The translations under genes were made by a program, and so were the position numbers. The notes beneath the pieces are model-generated. The model had not been told where the DNA came from. It was given only the letters and a program-made list of their open reading frames with translations, and ran no database searches. A stretch of DNA of 64,000 nucleotides from Lepeophtheirus salmonis (Eukaryota; Arthropoda; Copepoda; Siphonostomatoida; Caligidae): positions 3,598,805 to 3,662,804 of the forward strand of contig NC_052132.2 in NCBI RefSeq assembly GCF_016086655.4, given 5' to 3'. Shown piece after piece: positions 12,290-21,500 of the stretch (the first letter of the stretch is position 1; each line of letters begins with the position of its first letter).

Positions 12290-13378
12290 AATAGATACTA
12301 ATCTTCATTTAACAGGTGCAATTATATGAAATAATTAATTAACCTTTTCAATGACAATAACACTTAAAATATAAATTGGATTTAAAAATGTTCTATAGGA
12401 CATTTAAACGTAAAATTGAGGGGAATCAATGAAACAAAAGTTGAAAAAATACTCACAAATTAGATTTCATTTAAGAATCAAAAATTATTTATTCTTAAAT
12501 TGAATTAAAGTCAGAATAATCTCCCAAATACATCATTAATATTTTGAAAGAACAAATTAACTTTTTATATAATTTTAAAAGTTGGAATATATATTAGTAT
12601 ACTTCATAAAATGATTTGTTTAAAAATACATTATTGACATCACTAAATTGATATAATTATGGTGATAAATTATTTTATTAAAATAAACTTTAAAAAAAAA
12701 TAGAAATATTTGACGTCTTCTCAATGTTTTTGACATTCTTAACTTTTAGAATTCGATTGTTTTGGTAAACTATTTCTTCTTTTTTTGACAGTGTCAACTA
12801 CTTCTTTACCTCATTTTTCTCCATGGGCGTTTAGTTTGTAAACAAAGCGACAGAGAGTGGCGCCGTCTTACAGAAAAATAACACAACTCCTGGAATGACA
12901 ATATCATTTATTAAATCATGTAGGTTTGTTACTCACATAGACTGCAAAATGACATTAATGGAAATTTAAGAAGGAATACCCTTTTTAACATTATTATATT
13001 TCACGCACAAGCTACAAACCACCATAATACATTTTAGAATTGCTTATGTCTTATTGTTTTTTTTTTTTTTTTTTTGCCAATAAATTCATATCTTAAGGTA
13101 TGGATTGCTTAACAGTGGATAGACACAAGCCAAGCAACCTTATTATTATAACTTTTAAAATAAATAATAAATAATTCTTAGATTAAATAGCAGTTGTAGA
13201 AAAGAAAAATTAACTATTATTAAAAAGTGATGAATCATGAACGCGGAGATAGGGACTTGTCCGATAATTTGTGACAGCAAGTCCAACTTTTACTTCGTGA
13301 TGTTTATGTATTAAATTATATTTAGATATGAATTTTTAATTGGAAAAACTCATGATTACATTGATTCCTCGATATAGA
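12290..13378. other. AT-rich stretch with a poly-T run
   Basis: No gene recognised. A 19-nt T run lies at 13057-13075. It could be a decayed poly-A tail of a minus-strand retroposed copy, but I see no flanking target duplication. Confidence 0.4.
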
Positions 13379-13636
13379 CTAATTCACCCATAAAGTGAAA
13401 AATAAACTTAGGTCTTGTTCAGTTCTATAATTACTATTTTTATTTGAAAATCCTATCATATATTGCTTGGAAAAAAATAATTTTTTTCCATAAGAAATTA
13501 ATGGAGATGGATCGGAAATGGTTTGATTGAAGCTTTTTATTTGCAATATTGCATCTTGTATGGTAACATCCTCATAGTTAGTCAAATTAAGTAAACTTAA
13601 AACTTCGCTATATTTATTTATTTGCTCTGCAGCCAC
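13379..13636 (-). CDS. Unassigned 85-codon ORF, possible exon or transposase remnant
   Basis: An ATG-initiated frame whose composition is less AT-driven than neighbouring spurious frames (residues about 6-45 include NKYSEVLSLLNLTNYEDVTI). I do not recognise the family. A TGCAG acceptor-like site sits just inside the start. Just upstream on the minus strand, GGAATACTGC also occurs at about 9513, next to the hAT pseudogene, in the matching relative orientation, so this could be a decayed part of a second hAT copy interrupted by the 13.95-kb mariner. It could equally be a chance ORF. No membrane segment or signal peptide is evident. Confidence 0.25.
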   Translation of the reverse strand: MAAEQINKYSEVLSLLNLTNYEDVTIQDAILQIKSFNQTISDPSPLISYGKKLFFSKQYMIGFSNKNSNYRTEQDLSLFFTLWVN

Positions 13637-13958
13637 CGTTGGCTTATTTCATTGATTAAAATTTTATTTGCAGTATTCCACATTTAATATTTCAAACCTC
13701 TTTGAAATTTTACAATAAATCCAATAACTGGACAACCTAAAAAGAATTAAAACTACTTATCAATCATTGATAAATAAAAATATAGTTATTAAATTAAAAT
13801 AATAATTAATTAATTTCACAAAAAGAAAGTTATCATTTCACTAATTTTATGTATTGTGCAAAACACCTTAATCTGATTTTGTTATGTACAGAAATTGAAC
13901 TTCATCTTCCATTTATATTTATTATATAGTATTTACTTTTAGGTGTAAAATATAAAAA

Positions 13959-13980
13959 CAGGGTGTCCACGATAAATTAC
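13959..13980 (+). repeat. Left terminal inverted repeat
   Basis: Starts CAGGGTGTCCACGATAAATT and matches the inverse of 15205-15226 with about one mismatch over 20 bp. The outermost bases differ from the right end (AAAACAGGG versus TATACAGGG), suggesting decay of the left terminus. Confidence 0.85.
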
Positions 13981-14076
13981 AATTATCTTAAAATTCAACC
14001 TGCTTGATAAAAATGGAATTTGGAGTGTATGTATTTGTTTATATGAAATAGTTAGACATGATATTAAACAATAAAT

Positions 14077-15090
14077 TTATTCAACATGTCCTCCATCAGC
14101 AGCCACCATCTTCTCCATCCTGCCCCTAACGGATTTGCATGCCCTGATGACTTCCGCGGAATCGACAGCATTCCACTCTCTTGTAATGGAGCCCTTCAGG
14201 GTCGCGATGCTCTTGTGGCTGACCTTGCACACCTCCCTCTCCAACTTCCCCTACCAGTAGTAACCACAGGAATTGAGGTTGAGTGAGTTGGAGGGCCAGG
14301 TGTTGCGATCCCAGAAAGTGATGTCGTGGGAGGTTAGTGGTCCCCACGGCGATGTGTGCGGGTGCTGAGTCTTGTTGGAATATGAACTCCCTCCCAGCGG
14401 CCGTATCCTTCATCCAGGGGATGACAAACTCCATGACTTCGCAGTACCTTAACGCATTAACCCTTTCCTTGGGATTGAAGAAGAAAGGAGGCATCACCTC
14501 ACCGGTGCTGCAGATGACACCCGGGTCATCACGGAGGCCGGGAACTTTGTGGTGAAGACTGCAGGGACCTCTTCTCTCTCCTTGGCAAGCCACCTGTCAT
14601 TCTGGACGTTGTAGATTCTGTCGACAGTCCAGTTCTTCTCGTCGGAGAAGAAGATGATTCTTTCTCCATGGCTCTTCAGGTCATTGAGGAGACGCTTACC
14701 GTTGGTGAGCCTGGTGGCCTTCATGGATGCCGTAAGGATTTTTTGTTTGGCCATTCGGTATGACTTGTACCTGAGGTCCTCATTCACAGCCTTGGAGACC
14801 AGCTGCTTGCTCACTCCACGGTTCTTGGCTAACATGGACAAGGAAGTCCCCGGCGAAGCCTTGATGGACTTCCGGAGGCCCTCAAGGAAGCAGGGTGTGT
14901 GGACTCGGTCACTTCTCATGTTGTAAGCCTTGCGGCAGACCTTCCCCTCAACCTCCCAGGCATTGAAGACCCGGCACACCGTGGTCTTGGGGTAGTTCAG
15001 AAGCTTGTAGATAGCGGAGGGCTTGTGTCCCGCGCGAGCTTATTCGAGGATGGCGTCTCTCCTTGCTTGTTCTATGATGACTATTGTTTG
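14077..15090 (-). pseudogene. Mariner-type transposase, inactivated
   Basis: Read on the minus strand. The helix-turn-helix region is in VCRVFNAWEVEG and LSMLAKNRGVSKQLVSKAV. The first catalytic Asp lies in FFSDEKNW and the second in QQDSAPAHIA. The third block (normally WP.NSPDLNP.DYY) reads WPSNSLNLNSCGYYW, with Gly in place of the third catalytic Asp. The C-terminal end (NAVDSAEVIRACKSVRGRME, stop TAA at 14077-14079) is well kept. Breaks: an in-frame TAA at 15040-15042, a frameshift near 14525, another between the second and third catalytic blocks, and a TAG at 14251-14253. No convincing initiator Met was found. The second-to-third spacing is about 36-37 residues, uncertain because of the frameshift. 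It cannot encode active transposase; trans-mobilisation through its ends remains possible. Confidence 0.85.
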
Positions 15091-15204
15091 TTGTCAAAAC
15101 AATTGTGGTAGAAGTTATAGTGTACTGTTCACGCAACCTTTTATATTAGTATTATTTAACCCCGAATATCCACATTATAGATCTGGATGAAGTTTAAAGT
15201 AATT

Positions 15205-15226
15205 CCAATTTACCGTGGACACCCTG
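15205..15226 (-). repeat. Right terminal inverted repeat
   Basis: Plus strand reads AATTTACCGTGGACACCCTG here, the inverse of the left end, followed by TATA. This end looks better preserved than the left. Confidence 0.85.
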
Positions 15227-15231
15227 TATAC

Positions 15232-15870
15232 AATGATTTGATAGTTCGAAAAAGAATGCCTTTTATAAATAAATTTACAATAAAAATAAACACTTTTTGT
15301 GCTATTTTTACGTTTTTAATGAAAGAAATCTAAGAAATTTTATATAATGTATATCATTCTGATTTTCAAATAGGTATTAAAAAATTATTCTTAGATAAGA
15401 AATTGAGGTAATTGTATAATCCTTTAAAAATATTTATTCTTTTCTACAAGAAATTTCTAAATATTTAAAAAAATTACAGGGATAAATAGTAGGATACCAT
15501 TTTGGTACATTGGTCCGCGCACATAGATGTTTCTCTTTACTTTCATTGTACTAGGAAATCTTGATACTTAGATAATAATATATATGTAAAAGTATGATTA
15601 AAAAAATTTTTTTTTAGGTTATTGTCTTTTTTCATTCAATAGTGTGTTTAAATTATACTTTTTGTCCCAAAACTACGTAAAATCATCATAAATGGTTTTT
15701 TTGGAAAAACTTTAAGGCTGATGAAGTAGGATATGTTACATACTTAGATCCCTAAAAAAATAATTTTTGAGCTTCTGACATCTTAAAGCATGGGAAAAAA
15801 TGTAGTAAAATATCAAAATTAAAAAAATTATATTTTTGAATAGGTATAATATGGTGTATATAATATCTTA
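15232..15870 (-). repeat. Inverted copy of the 8.80-9.44 kb repeat
   Basis: Aligns over most of its length with the reverse complement of 8800-9440. Shared blocks include CATACTTAGA followed by CC-CTAAA, TTTTTGAGCTT, GATACTTAGATAAT and AAGAAATTGAG. It is followed at 16.1 kb by sequence that also has its inverted partner at 5.6-6.4 kb, so the order of repeats is preserved between the two loci. Confidence 0.6.
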
Positions 15871-16099
15871 ATTCGCTAACAGAATTATGACTTAATTTTT
15901 CTGGTCTAATTTTAGATTTTTTTTGGTTTTGTCACTATAAAAAATAAAAATATGCTTATTAGGCTTTAGAATAATAAATATGTATGTAAAATGATTGTAT
16001 ATTATTAATACTTTAGAATAAACATACTTTATACTTCAGGATGTAGGCTTTAGAGTGTCATTTTTTTGAGAGTATCATATTTGGAGCTTGTTGTTTATT

Positions 16100-17560
16100 A
16101 CCATTCATTGACGTGATTGTGAGATTATAAAATTCAATGATGAGTATGTCTATATAATAAATACATACATTTTTTATACCTAACCATCTATCTGAATGTT
16201 TTAGATACCTATTTACCTTCCCCTATCGACTGAAAAAGAAAATGTCTTTTTTTAGGAGATATTTGTATAAAAAATTGCCAATATTAAGAAGGAAAATATC
16301 TACTTCAAGTATTCACACAATAAAAATAAAGTAAAATAAATAGACGTACGATTTATCTTCAGAGCTATTTTTACAACAACAAAATGCTACTTTGTCTGCT
16401 TAAATAAAAGTATATAATTATATTTTTTATGCAATGATGACATCCATAGAATTTACATAAATGTGTAAGAAATCCCTTTTCGATTGGGAAAAAAAGACTC
16501 GCATGTGAGCAGACGAAGATAAATAAGCAGGTGGAAGGAAAAAAAATTCTTATGAAAATAGAAATTCATACTTAAAAATGGCGGATGGGATTGTTATTGG
16601 GCCCGGTAAAAAAAGAGTCTGTATCTACCCCTAAAGATTGCTTCACTGGTACAACAATGGTATCTACCGATTTTAAATTGAATAAGCTTTTTGCACCGTT
16701 TTGTTTGAGTTGTAACAATTAATGAGACCGTAGAGGATGCTCAGAGATGAGTAATTGTAACTGGGTTCCGTACAGGAAAGACAAATTCCGAGATTGCTGG
16801 GTTCAACAACTTTCCCTACACATCGTCAATAACTATAAATGAGTTTTGACAAAGTGGGGGTGTTCTTTGTGAGTTTGAGGTGAAGGAAGCGAAACAAAAA
16901 CGCTATAGTCACGAGCATTGCGACAATATCGGCAGTTTAATATTTGATATCATTAAAAAAAATGAACTGTCCATGAGGACAATATCTAGGGAGATTGGTG
17001 TTTCAGACTTCTTTGTGAGGAAGGTAATGAATGATGGCATCCCACACCAGTCTTATACACTTTGTAGATGCCAGATCATGTGCCAGAAGACAAAGGAGAG
17101 TTAGTGGTGAAGGTGCATAAGATGAAAAAAAGTTCAGTAGTCCTCTCTCAGAGAACATCCTTATCTTTTACTCAGAGGAGAAAAACTTCTCTCTAGACAA
17201 AAATGTGAACTAAAATAATAATAGGTGGATTTTCTTGAACCATTAAGAGGCTCCAATTATGATGGTACATAGATCATTGTTAATTAAATGGTCTTGAGGA
17301 TTGTGAGTAGTATGGGCAACGTCCTCCCCTGCAAATCTTTGAGTCCGGCCTTAGAGTGAACACGGATGGCTACATCGAATTCATGATGATGTAGTGAATT
17401 CCTGGATTTGTTATGTAGCCAGTGGACAGCAATACATAATTTAGAAAAATAGTTCCCTCACACAAACCTCGAAAAGTCCTCAGCAGTGGCTCTCTAAGTA
17501 CTCAGGTGACCTCTAAAAAACATTTAATTCAGGATTCTCAAGTTTTGAAACTAGTCTGAC
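16100..17560 (+). pseudogene. Tc1/mariner-type transposase pseudogene with 5' flank
   Basis: The 5' non-coding flank (16.1-16.68 kb) matches 5.88-6.4 kb inverted. Coding similarity starts near 16700 (TGKTNSEIAGFNNFPYTS, first helix-turn-helix). It continues in the frame at 16880-17104, with RYSHEHCDNIGS and the second helix-turn-helix ELSMRTISREIGVSDFFVRK. The catalytic region is degraded: ILIFYSEEKNFSLDKNV near 17155-17207 has Glu in place of the first catalytic Asp, GLRVNTDGYIEF near 17350 is followed by stops, and a TSK..QQWLSK block near 17470-17500 ends the recognisable part. The third catalytic block is not found. Many stops and frameshifts. Clear terminal repeats were not found. Confidence 0.75.
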
Positions 17561-18242
17561 GTGATATTTTAAATCTTTCAACGTGATGTCTTCACTTCTA
17601 TGATAATAGGAACGTTATAGAGAGTTAAAAATCAAGTCATAAATTGAATCATAACTGAAGGAAACACGATCTTAGAGGATCAGGTTTGATATTTTTACAA
17701 CATAAAGTGAAAATTTTTCTTAACAATTGTATTGTATACTGCATGCTGTCAGTGATAAAAAATTTATTTAAATATAGTCATAGTAAAATGTGCTAAAAAT
17801 ACCTATGTGATGTGTGATTGTTCTTATGATTACAAACGAGTAAATGAATATAGACTCATTCTTATTTATACTAACAAAGTAAGAATTTGTATTTTATTTT
17901 TTATTCTTTAAGTATAATTTAGTACTACGTATTTGTAATTACAATTATCAACTATGGCACAGTCGGAAATTTACCAATTAAGTCAAACTTAATCAAGTCC
18001 ATAATATCTTGAAAACGAACAATAAGCAAGATGGGTAAAATTGAGATAATAAATATTAATTTTGGATGGTGAGAGGTTGTATATATTTTGAAAAGATCCG
18101 TGAACAAGTAGATATATTAATACAGGTATATTGTATGTAGTATATATCTTTATGGGAGGGGATTCAAATTGATTGTTGTTGTTTGTACATTTGACTTTGT
18201 TAATTAAAGACAGCAACCAAAACCAAGAACAGCTATTCAGAA
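17561..18242. other. AT-rich stretch between transposon fossils
   Basis: Nothing recognisable. A 75-codon minus-strand frame at 17989-18216 is AT-driven. The start of the gag-like frame at 18243 could extend upstream in a decayed form, but I cannot see it. Confidence 0.4.
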
Positions 18243-19010
18243 ATGAAAGGTGTTTTCACTAGAGCTATTACAAGTTTTAAAACTCATATAAATCTGAACA
18301 AAGATAATTCACCTCATTCATTCAGTATTCAAGAATTACATTTAAAGAATGCAATGAAACACTGTGATTATAGATATAAATGTATTGAGGATGGTGCTAA
18401 TGCCTCGATAGATTGTAATAGAGGAGAAAACAAAAAAACCGATAAAATTATTCAATCGGATCTTGAGGAACAATTTCAAAGATATCACGAAGTTGTTAGC
18501 AAGGGAAGAGTGGTTCTGATTAAAGCCATGGAAGCTATTTGTTTCTATTCTTCTCAGTCTTCTCTATCTACTCATGGCATTGATGGGTCCAAGATTTGTA
18601 GACCAAATGATTATCTCAAACCCTTGCAAAAATGTAACACAGTAGAGCAAATGAAGAATTTGTTAAGTAGATTCAGGTCATACCATTCTACTAGTAATAT
18701 GATAATTATTCTAATTCAAGATCAACATGCCTACTTCCGTAGTTGTTTGAAAAAAGCTATTGCCTCGAAATTTTGTCAGATACGCTTATATTTGGCAAAA
18801 ATAATAACAGTTGTGAGCAATTAATATTCGAAGAATTTCTTAAAATATTTCCATTGTTTTCAAGAAAATTAAATTACTTCAGGGCAAATCAAAGGGAAGA
18901 TGAAGATATGTCTTATTTTGAAAGAAGATTACATATTTTAGAAGATGACGGAGACGTAAAGAATATGTCTCATGAACAGTTGTATATTTTTCGATGCATT
19001 GGGATTTAAT
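18243..19010 (+). pseudogene. Ty3/gypsy-like gag fragment
   Basis: A 193-codon frame (18243-18824) is followed, after a frameshift between about 18750 and 18800, by the frame ending at 19009. The second part has the pattern SCEQLIFEEFLKIFPLFSRK, then LNYFRANQREDEDMSYFERR, LHILEDDGDVKNM and EQLYIFRCIG. I recognise this as the capsid-domain style of arthropod gypsy gag (family form FL..YPLF.RRLDFFR..Q......F...L..LGDEADL....... .YVFR). Known role: gag builds the retrotransposon particle. There is no zinc knuckle; the sequence stops in a TAA at about 19007 and is replaced by a Tc1-like fragment. Companion pol sequence appears at 19.5-20.0 kb. Confidence 0.6.
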
Positions 19011-19083
19011 TGAGTTGAAACGGGTTTATACTTTTAGCGAAGGGCCTTGACTAGTTATAAACAAAAGTCCATCAAAATCTAAA

Positions 19084-19460
19084 TGGCAACAGTGAAACAA
19101 CAGGCGTTAATGAGAGACGTCGAGTGGCAATTTTTGAACTTTCCGCGAGGGAAAAACTCCCACTGAAATTGCCAAGGTTCTGAACTGCAACCGCACCCTC
19201 GTTTTACAGCGTGGTAGCCAAAGGGACTCCTGAGGCGACCACAAGGTCTAAGTCAAGGCCTCGAAGGTCGCACGAAATGGTTGCTGCCGTGAAAAAGTCT
19301 GTCGAGGACAAAAGAGGCAAGGTCATTGTCAGCGGCCTCTCCAGGGAGTTCAACGTCATCAGAAGGACCATAGACCGGCTAGTTAGGAAAGATCTTGGCC
19401 TTAAGGTCTACAGGAGAACCCCTCCTCAAGCCCTCAAACCGTAAAATTTAAAGGAGTGGT
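19084..19460 (+). pseudogene. Tc1-like transposase N-terminal fragment
   Basis: The first helix-turn-helix, GKTPTEIAKVLNC, lies at about 19150-19185. After a frameshift near 19203 the frame 19211-19444 carries SRPRRSHEMVAAVKKSVED, then SGLSREFNVIRRTIDRLVRK and DLGLKVYRRT, the second helix-turn-helix and linker typical of the superfamily (DLGLK.YR). The sequence ends abruptly near 19445, before any catalytic residue. It sits between gag-like and pol-like pieces of a gypsy element, so it either inserted into that element and later lost its 3' half, or was brought in by a deletion. GC content is higher than the surroundings. Confidence 0.75.
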
Positions 19461-19523
19461 CAGTTTTAGACACCTGTATTACCTTATCAAGAGATAAAAT
19501 TAAATATTGAACAAAAGTGAAAT

Positions 19524-20025
19524 TTGCAGGTATGCTTATTTCTGGTGAAGGTATCGAGCCAGATTCTGAAAAAAAAGGATGGAATTGTGAAGTTCCCAGA
19601 GCCAAAAAATCTTACTGAATTAAGATCATTCATTGGACTAATCAATCAATTAGCTCAATTTCATCCATACTATACAAAAGTTATAGCACCATTGAGGAAC
19701 TGTTAAAGAAGATTGTTGAATATCAATGGCAAAAGAATAACAAAAAGCTTTCGATGAATCAAAAATCAGTATCCGTTTTAGCTCATTTCGATGTTAAAAA
19801 AATTACGACCTTGGTTACTGACTCAATTAAACTTAATGGTATTGGTTTTGCTCTCATTCAACAGGATACATTCGTGAATTAGATGGAAAATATTTAATTC
19901 AATGTGGTTTTGGAACACTAACTCCAGCCAAAACATGATATTCAGCAATGGAACTTGAATGTTTAGCAATTGCCTAGAGCGTGGAAAAGTTTAAAAAAAT
20001 ATTGGAAGGAATTTTTCATATAAAG
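19524..20025 (+). pseudogene. Ty3/gypsy-like RT connection and RNase H fragment
   Basis: AGMLISGEGIEPDSEK (family form: LG.IIS.EGI.PDPEK) starts at about 19526. After a frameshift, FPEPKNLTELRSFIGLINQL and FHPYYTKVIAPL give the RT thumb/connection segment. RNase H-like sequence follows with VTDSIKLNGIGFALIQQ near 19812-19862 (family form: TDAS..G.GAVL.Q), and ECLAIA, a stop, then VEKFKKYLEG-like residues near 19950-20020. Several stops and frame changes. The polymerase active site lies upstream and is missing. The orientation matches the gag fragment at 18.2 kb, so both probably derive from one element. Confidence 0.7.
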
Positions 20026-20607
20026 TAAAGTGAGCGTCCTTTCATTTCTTGTTCCCATTTTGACTTCCAATTCTACACTTATTAGCCTTAATATTAATGT
20101 ACAGGATTTTCATTATTTTAAAATAAGAATTGTCTTTGTTTTCAAAATGCCCGACATTAACAATAATGACCTCACGTGACTACGTGCAAAAGAGGTATTC
20201 AACTTTATACTTTCAAGTTCTTGAAGAACAACTGGCAAATTAAGATTATCTCACAAAAAGCAGTGCTGAATGGTTTGTAAATCTCAAGGCTTCCCATTAT
20301 GTTATCCACATTTTCAACAAATGCCTTCCAGAGCCTGGTGCATCATTGACATCAAGTTTGGAGAAAAGAAAAAACCAAAACTTTTGCGGGTGATTTGCTT
20401 TTACCTAAATCTTAACAACTATTCCCATGTTTTGCCACCCGGTTTGTGATTTTGCTTGCATAAAAAAACCTTGTCAAATATGTTATATTATCTTTCTAAG
20501 GATGTCCATCTTGGCCGTGCACTCAAACAATACTGATTCAAACAGTTTCAAAACTGTATGATAATTTCTTTAATTTTTGAAATGTTATCTTTTTAACGCC
20601 ATCTAGC
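20026..20607. other. Unassigned stretch up to the macrosatellite left edge
   Basis: Slightly less AT-rich than its surroundings but with no protein family I recognise. The last bases, AACGCCATCTAGCGTT at 20594-20609, form a 5-bp inverted repeat exactly at the point where similarity to the tandem array begins. Confidence 0.4.
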
Positions 20608-21479
20608 GTTGTATTCTTATATTTTCACGATAAGTATTCATATTTGTGTTAGCATTGACCTAGGTTTGGCTTTGTGATATTTGGGACAAATAGTTTTCTG
20701 GAGTTATGATAATGAGCATAAGTTTATTTGGCTTGTGTCTGAGAGAGCCCCTAAAAGTGTAATCGCGCTTTTAGTTGCTATTGAAATAATTAAAAGACAA
20801 ATTTGTCATTTATTTCTTACATTTTTAGCATACAACCGGTACACATAGAAGCTGGACCCCTGTTGTCTATTGTTGCTCTCAAAGAAGCTAAAATATTTTA
20901 CTTCATTTGAGCTTATGGGTAATTATATTTCTATAATGAATTCTTAATCTAAATCAATAGAGAAAATATTTACTCTGTTATTGATAAGCTTTGAAATATT
21001 TACTCTGTTTTTGATAGGTTTTGAAATTTTTACATTTTAACCATGTTGGTAATTTCGAGTGTGATAAATGAGTGTAAACTATTATAAATAAGACCTTTTT
21101 TCTCTTCTATTGACCATCTGATGTTACGAAGTGTTTAAGTTTGGGACAAACTAATGAACAAATTATTTCTAAGAATTTTAATTATCAAAATTTTATTATT
21201 TCAAAAGAAGAAGTTTTGTGATTTAACATGAGTTTATTTTGTCCAAGTGAAAAAATAAGACCATTCAGTATGTTTTGGAGCACCACAGTTACTAATTTTC
21301 TTACAAATTTATGTTATTGTGGCATCTTCTCTCATAAAAAAAAAATAAACAAAATTATTAATTTGTAAATTTTAATGTTTGAAAAGGATAAATGTTGACA
21401 TTTAAAAACTATAATGTGTAGAAATAAATTTTACATTCCCAAAACACGTGGTGTGGCGTATACTGGTCTTGATTCCTGA

Positions 21480-21500
21480 GAATTATCGAATCGATAATTC
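21480..21500 (+). repeat. AT-rich palindrome repeated in each unit
   Basis: Ten-base arms GAATTATCGA and TCGATAATTC around a single A. Also intact at 28093-28113, 41283-41303 and 47932-47952, and altered by one base in unit 3 near 34693. Imperfect copies of the arm (CGAGAATTATG) follow immediately. It could be a transposon end, a cruciform or a protein-binding site. Confidence 0.8.

Larger units (their letters stand above)
13951..15230 (-). mobile_element. GC-rich Tc1/mariner-superfamily element with terminal inverted repeats
   Basis: About 1.28 kb, bounded by CAGGGTGTCCACG (left, from 13959) and its inverse CGTGGACACCCTG (right, to 15226), with TA dinucleotides outside. That fits the TA target site of this superfamily. 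The interior is clearly GC-richer than the flanks, suggesting relatively recent arrival or different origin. The minus strand carries a broken transposase. Sequence homologous to the 8.8-9.4 kb repeat begins immediately to the right at about 15232, so the element appears to have landed at or inside that repeat. Confidence 0.85.

Noticed and set aside
14086..15111. Plus-strand frames over the 13.95-15.23 kb mariner
   Set aside because: They are antisense shadows; only the minus strand shows transposase blocks in order.
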